From Heterostelium album PN500 (Eukaryota > Evosea > Eumycetozoa > Acytosteliales > Acytosteliaceae): a DNA stretch of 64,000 nt. The stretch covers positions 868,001-932,000 of the forward strand of contig NW_008805076.1 in assembly GCF_000004825.1 (NCBI RefSeq), read 5' to 3'. The notes beneath the pieces are model-generated. The model did no database searches and had not been told where the DNA came from. It saw nothing but the letters and a program-made list of their open reading frames with translations. Numbering within the stretch: the stretch's first letter is position 1; each line of letters opens with the position of its first letter. The translations under genes and the position numbers were made by a program. Positions 58,934 through 64,000 of the stretch are shown here, one piece after another.

Positions 58934-59705
58934 ATGAGAATACATATTATATTATTTATTGTTATTTCTATAAATATTTTTTCTCTTGGATCATCGTTTG
59001 TTCCAAATGAAAATGATCTTTGGAATTCATTTGTAAATTGGCAAGATGCCTATGGAATTGCATATTCAGATGAAGAAATTCAATCGAAATTTGCCAATTA
59101 TAAGGAAACGCTTTTTGGTTTAGCGCAGATATTAGTAACAAATGATCAAGTCGATATACTCTTAGAATATCCCAACATCACTGAATCAAGAATAGAGAGT
59201 AGTAATCTAGGAATTGACTCTGTGTTAGAGGTTGAACCAATTGTATCATATCCAAATTCAGATTCTGTTCAATGTATGTTTAATAAAACTAAATTAAAAA
59301 TAATTATAAAATAATAAAATTATTAATAATTGGGTTGTTTTCTTTTTTCAAGATTCTATGAATGAGTTTAGTGATATGTCAAATGCAGAGTATCAACAAT
59401 TCTATAATGGTGGTGCTGATCCTTCTTTGGCCGTTGAAAATGCATTAGCAGTTGGTGGTGGACTTACCGCTGGTGTTATCGCTGCTATTTCCGCTGCAGG
59501 TGTTGTAATTGTTGGAGGAGCTATCGCAGGTACTGTAGTAGCTTACAAGAAATTCCGACATGAAGAAGAAGAGGAGGCCCCAGTAGAAGTCGAGATGAGT
59601 AAACCAAAAGACAAGAGAAAGTCATTCATTGACATTTTCAATCTAAAGGCTAATAGACACAAATCGATTACTGCTAGAGCTGCACCTATACCCCTAGATA
59701 ATTAA
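58934..59705 (+). CDS. Membrane-anchored stand-alone I29 (cathepsin propeptide)-like protein
   Basis: Two exons (58934-59273, 59353-59705) give 230 residues. A signal peptide (about 1-20) is followed by a cathepsin-propeptide-like domain (about 26-132). It has the opening LWNSFVNWQDAYGIAY, an ERFNIN-like helix (EEIQSKFANYKETL) and, across the intron, QYSMNEFSDMSNAEYQQFY, the classic N-x-FSDM-x3-E motif of I29. No peptidase domain follows. Instead there is a Gly/Ala/Val-rich transmembrane helix (about 151-178), then a 52-residue acidic and basic cytosolic tail. Free I29 domains (CTLA-2, Bombyx BCPI, crammer) inhibit cathepsin-like proteases. A membrane-bound inhibitor, chaperone or sorting receptor for the neighbouring protease is inferred. 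The gene is divergent to that protease, with 592 bp between start codons. Confidence 0.85.
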
Positions 59706-60123
59706 TAAATCAAATTTGAATTATTAATCAATTATTCACACTTATAAAAAACCTTTGAATTTTACTTAAATATCATTTATTAGAATAAATATGTACATTA
59801 AAAGAATTTAAAACAAAAAAATAAACCATCATGATTAATGATAATTAACAATTGATTGAGAATAAATTTAATTCAAATAATCCTATGGACTTAGGATCAA
59901 ATAGAATAAATTTATTTATCAGGCTCTTTAGTGATGCGTATACATTTAACTAACTAATTTTTAATTCTCTGAATATTGAGAAGATGTGAATGTCTATATT
60001 AAATGCTTTCTTTGGTTGTATGAATTTTAAAAAAACAAATTCCTCTTCATTTAAACATAGATATATATAGTATCGATTTTGAAGTTAATTAAATGTATAC
60101 CAATCACTAAAGATTTATTTTTT
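59706..60123. other. Convergent spacer
   Basis: A/T-rich 3' regions of the I29-like gene and the dehydrogenase. Nothing else is supported. Confidence 0.6.
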
Positions 60124-61237
60124 TTACTCTTTTGTTTTCAAAACTTCAGGATTTACACAATTCTTTGTACCATGTTGTGTATTTGTTAAAATTCGAATTA
60201 AATTGTTTACTCCACATTCTGCCATTGCATGTCTAATAAAATTAAAAAAAAGATGTTAATCATTTTGATATGCTGGTTGTATAATAATTAATATATCTAT
60301 CTATTTACCTTGTTTGATGAGTTGCACTACCGATGTGTGGTAATGCTACGACTTGATCCATAGTTAGCAGTGGTGAGTCCATCGACAGTGGCTCCTTTTC
60401 GAAAACATCCAATCCAGCACCTGCAATCACTCGGTTTTGAAGCGCTTCCACCAATGCTGGTTCATCTACTAACTGACCTCTAGCAATATTAATGAGAAAC
60501 GCGGTGTTCTTCATCTTTGACAGTTGTTCTTTTCCAATGATGTGATAGGTTTCCGTAGTAAGTGGAGCTGCAATCACCAAGAAATCGGATTGCTTCAACA
60601 AGCTATCCAAATCAACTCGTCTCGCATTGACAGATGCTGCGTCGACAGACTCTGATCTATTGGTATACAGCACATCCATCTGGAATCCAATGGCTCTTCT
60701 TGCGATCGCAATACCAATTCTACCCATTCCCAAGATTCCCAGAGTCTTTGAATGAAAATCCGAGCCAAACCAGTTGACACCTATTGGACCGGTCCATTCT
60801 CCTCTTTTCATACGGTTCGCTAGTTCTAACAAACGTCTTGCGCTTGCCATTATCAAACAAAATGCAGTGTCTGCACATGTCTCTGTTAGAACATCTGGTG
60901 TATTCATCAGAGGTATTCCAAGTCTTGTCACTTCAGGTACATCAAAGTTATCATAACCAACCGAAATTGTTGAGATAACTCTAAGCTTCTGACAGTATTG
61001 ATTGAGTAGTGCTTTATCAAACTTAATATTAGTTCCTATCGAACCATGAGATTCAGAGAGTGCTCTGTGGAATTCCTCCATGACTGGTGGCATATTACAA
61101 CCATCGAAAATAGCTACATTGAACAAAGACGTTAGTCGTGCCATTAGGTCATCGAAGATCGCAGTACCAAAAAATACAATATTTAGCTTCTTTTCATCAT
61201 AATCTGCTAATGATTTAAAATAATTTGTTTCTGTCAT
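60124..61237 (-). CDS. D-2-hydroxyacid dehydrogenase (glyoxylate/hydroxypyruvate reductase-like)
   Basis: Two exons (60309-61237, 60124-60232) give 345 residues. NAD(P)-binding GILGMGRIGIAIARR holds the GxGxxG loop. The substrate loop ISVGYDNFDV, catalytic Arg in NIARGQLVDEPAL, Glu in GAGLDVFEKEP and catalytic His in LPHIGSATHQTR complete the active site. The intron falls inside the codon after THQT, and the short second exon supplies the last helix, RHAMAECGVNNLIRIL. The family reduces glyoxylate or hydroxypyruvate. NADPH versus NADH use cannot be decided with certainty, although the Arg in TNRSES after strand 2 favours NADPH. No peroxisomal SKL tail (ends TKE). Confidence 0.94.
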
Positions 61238-61457
61238 TGTTGTTTATCTGATTTGATTGTTAAAAGTGATCAACAAAATTTAAAAAAATGAATGTTTAAA
61301 AATGATTCCAAAATTTGACACATATTTAACAATTAATTTTGATGATTTAATTTTAAACTTTTGTTAAGTGTCATTTTCTAAATTTAGAAATTTTTATTTT
61401 AAATATATTGTTTTTGCTTTTGTGTTATTTGTTTGTGATTTGTTTTTTTTTTTTCTT

Positions 61458-64000
61458 TTAATATTGTTCGGTTAATAATAATAATACTAATGATGTCCAA
61501 CCGGTGAATGGATGATTTCTCTCACCATTTCCTTCGATTCCGTGGTATTGCTCCCAGAGGAAACCGGTTTCTTTGTAAACCTGATAAATATTTTCAACCA
61601 AATTGTGTCTGAGTGTGAAATAGATCATCGCAAAATCTTGAGTCTGTGGGTGTTCCTTGCTGTACTTGCATAGTTGTGAGGCGATCAAGTAGTTAATGTT
61701 GATCCAGATTGGACCACGCCAGTAGTTTTCGTTGGTACCATAGAGTGGGTCTCTGAGTGACATCGATCGAATACCATGTCTACCCCAAACACCCTTAATA
61801 TCCTTCAATGAATTCAAATAGGATTGCATTCTACTGGAACCTGCTGGTTCCAAACCCAAAAACAATGGGAAATAATTTAAATATCCACCGGTCTTTGTAA
61901 GTGTGCTATTCTTTTCATTATGATATAATATATCTTGATAAACTCCATTTTCATTATCCCAATGTAAATCTAAACATAACAATATCAATTAGTTATATGT
62001 AATATAATAATAAAATGTATAAATGAATGCAACTTACCAAAAATAATTTTAGTAATATCATTATAAGACTTTAGATAGTGGGAATCATCTTTACCAAGGA
62101 ATTTTGATATTTTTGCAAGTGATTTCGAAGCGAATGCCATCCACGATGAGAGATCTACGTGAACTTCAGAAACGGATGGTGGGTTTGCACGTGGATAGTC
62201 ATCGAGTCCCGATGCCAGAGTGTGGTTTACTTTACGTCCACGCCAACGGAATGCATTTTCAATGTGAGCTGGCTGTGTCTTCCAGTAGAAGCTGTAGAAT
62301 CTAACGATTCTTGGATAGGCATCCTCGAGGAATGAGCTGATCAAATCAATCTCTACCTTGTGTTTCTCTGGTGATTCGCTCTTCTTGAAGGTATCAACCA
62401 TATCGATCAGCTTATTGATAGACATGAGAAGAGTTGGTGGATTTGCAATTCTAGGTGATTGAACCTGGAACTCTGGCGGCACCATAGAGAGTGCTTCTTT
62501 TCCTAGGATCTGTTCTCTTGGAATCCAACCATTCTCATCGACCAAATTGAACCAATGTGCCAGTGTTTCGATAGTCAACTCGATATCCCAACTGGAAACA
62601 ACCATTTGATGGAATCCTTCATCCCATAAGAATCCTCTTGGGAATGCTGGTCTTGATGGTGATGCTGAATATAATGCCTATAAAATAAATATCGAACGAT
62701 TCGAAGGTTTTGTTAATATAATCGAAATGGTTGTGTTATATTAGTTTATAACGACATACATGAGGTGCTAATCTAATTGATCTATTTGGTTGGTCAGGAT
62801 GAACAGAGATGGTTCGGCCATACCAATAACCGAAACCTCCTAATAAATTGGAAAGTACCATCTTTGAGAAACCTTTATATCCTTCTTTATAGTACTTTGG
62901 TAATGGGAATTTAACATCGAATCTCTCTAAAAATGATTTATCGTATTTTTCGAATAATTTATCAAATTCATCACCTGTAATCTCTTTGGCTACTTTAGAA
63001 ACCTGTGAACTAGATAATTGTTGATGTTGATTGTTGTTGTTGTTGTTGTTTTGATCATCTTGATCATGTGAATTGTGTGAAATAAATGTGATTTCAACCT
63101 ATAAATTTAAAATAATATTAATAAAAATGATGATCATTTTTATGTGAAATGTTCATTTACTTACTTCAAATGGTACTTTCATAACTCTTTGAATTACAAC
63201 TAAATTTGATTGATCATTGATTGTATTTGGTAATGTTGGAACGAATGGTGGTACTGAACGTGAGGTCTTGGCAAACTCATGCCACTCACCATAGTAACTG
63301 GATACATGTTGTTTGGTTGTTTCGTCAAAGATATTTGGTACCATATCCCAGTTATCGTCATCGAATCTAGCTTTACCATAAAAGTGCCATTTCGAAAGTG
63401 ATGGTTGATTCTTTAAAAACTTTGCATCTGGATTTACACTTGAAGAAACTATAGATAACATGAAGACAATACATACATATTAATATCAAAAAGTATCTAT
63501 ATATATATATATATTTATAAACCTATTAAAACTATTTACCATCATTAAATAATAAGGTATATTTTCCAATTTCAGGATGTTCACCATTGATGTGAATGTC
63601 ACCTTCCAATCCGGATGCAGATGAAGGTGGTAGGTTGTCGAGCTTCAATGAGTTCTGTGAGGTTTTTGTTATGCTTTCGTCGTGGATGTAGTACATCATC
63701 GAGAAGTAGGGAGCGGTCAACGATTGGTTGAGTGCGCGTCCCGACAATCGCACGGTCCAGTCACCTCCACCTGGCTGTGAAGAGTGACCCTTCTTGACGA
63801 AGCTGGTTGTCAGCAGTAGGTTGCCCGGACGATCGACCAACTCTTGCTCACCAAAGTTCTTGCCGTCGTGACGCTTCCACTCGTAACGCACTACACCGTC
63901 ACGACCTTGCTGTGTGCGGTAGAGATACCGAGCGAACAGGTTATCGACGTTCGGTGTCGACCAAACTAGACCGGTATTGACTGGTTGCTTGCTTCTCGTT
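61458..64000 (-). CDS. Mannosyl-oligosaccharide glucosidase (glucosidase I, GH63), 5' end outside the window
   Basis: Six exons are visible (63540 to beyond 64000, 63165-63448, 62760-63098, 62038-62677, 61458-61969, the first one cut by the window edge). The visible coding starts at NTGLVWSTPN within the N-terminal domain. Glucosidase I trims the outer glucose from the N-glycan precursor in the ER lumen. Family motifs in order are FVKKGHSSQPGGGDW, SRPAFPRGFLWDEGFHQ (with the putative catalytic Asp), ASGLDDYPRANPP, NENYWRGPIWININYL and FLWEQYHGIEGNG (with the partner Glu). A poly-N/Q insert near 63000-63060 is tolerated. The ER anchor must lie to the right of the window. The C-terminus is LLLLTEQY. 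Confidence 0.96.

Overview
The window reads as nuclear DNA of a dictyostelid social amoeba. Spacers and introns are extremely A/T-rich with long homopolymer tracts. Introns are short (mostly 60-110 nt) with GTAAGT/GTATGT donors and T-rich acceptors, proteins carry poly-Q, poly-N, poly-S and poly-T runs, and there is a ComC-like EGF/TIG adhesion protein typical of these amoebae. Coding regions look less A/T-biased than I would expect for Dictyostelium discoideum, so a Heterostelium/Polysphondylium, Cavenderia or Tieghemostelium-type species is my inference. No organelle, bacterial or viral segment was seen. All exon joins below come from reading donors and acceptors by eye and checking that the frame is kept.

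Left part (1-12 kb): the start of a gene running off the left edge, a tRNA-Gln, a gene-poor stretch with a possible decayed coding remnant, a heterotrimeric G-protein alpha subunit, a DUSP19-like phosphatase, ribosomal protein P2, a TKL kinase fused to WD40 repeats, and a PIG-X-like subunit of GPI mannosyltransferase I. Middle (13-42 kb): an amino-acid permease, a divergent ABC half-transporter, a 2,117-residue SANT-domain nuclear protein, an LTO1 homologue, a ComC-like LRR/TIG/EGF membrane protein, a cytochrome P450, AMP deaminase, an aquaporin and a SulP/SLC26 anion transporter. Right part (42-64 kb): a DUF1365/CFA-synthase-like fusion, cystathionine beta-synthase with heme motif, a HAM1-like lipid-binding-fold protein, syntaxin 16, an unrecognised codon-biased protein, a CAP-papain fusion protease, a membrane-anchored stand-alone I29 propeptide-like protein, a GRHPR-like dehydrogenase and a GH63 glucosidase I cut by the right edge.

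Most genes are unrelated housekeeping or signalling genes, as expected in a eukaryote. The one pair that looks functionally linked is at 56.9-59.7 kb. A secreted papain-type protease has lost its own inhibitory propeptide and carries a CAP domain instead. It is divergently paired with a gene encoding only a propeptide-like I29 domain on a transmembrane anchor. This is my best candidate for an undescribed enzyme/regulator module.
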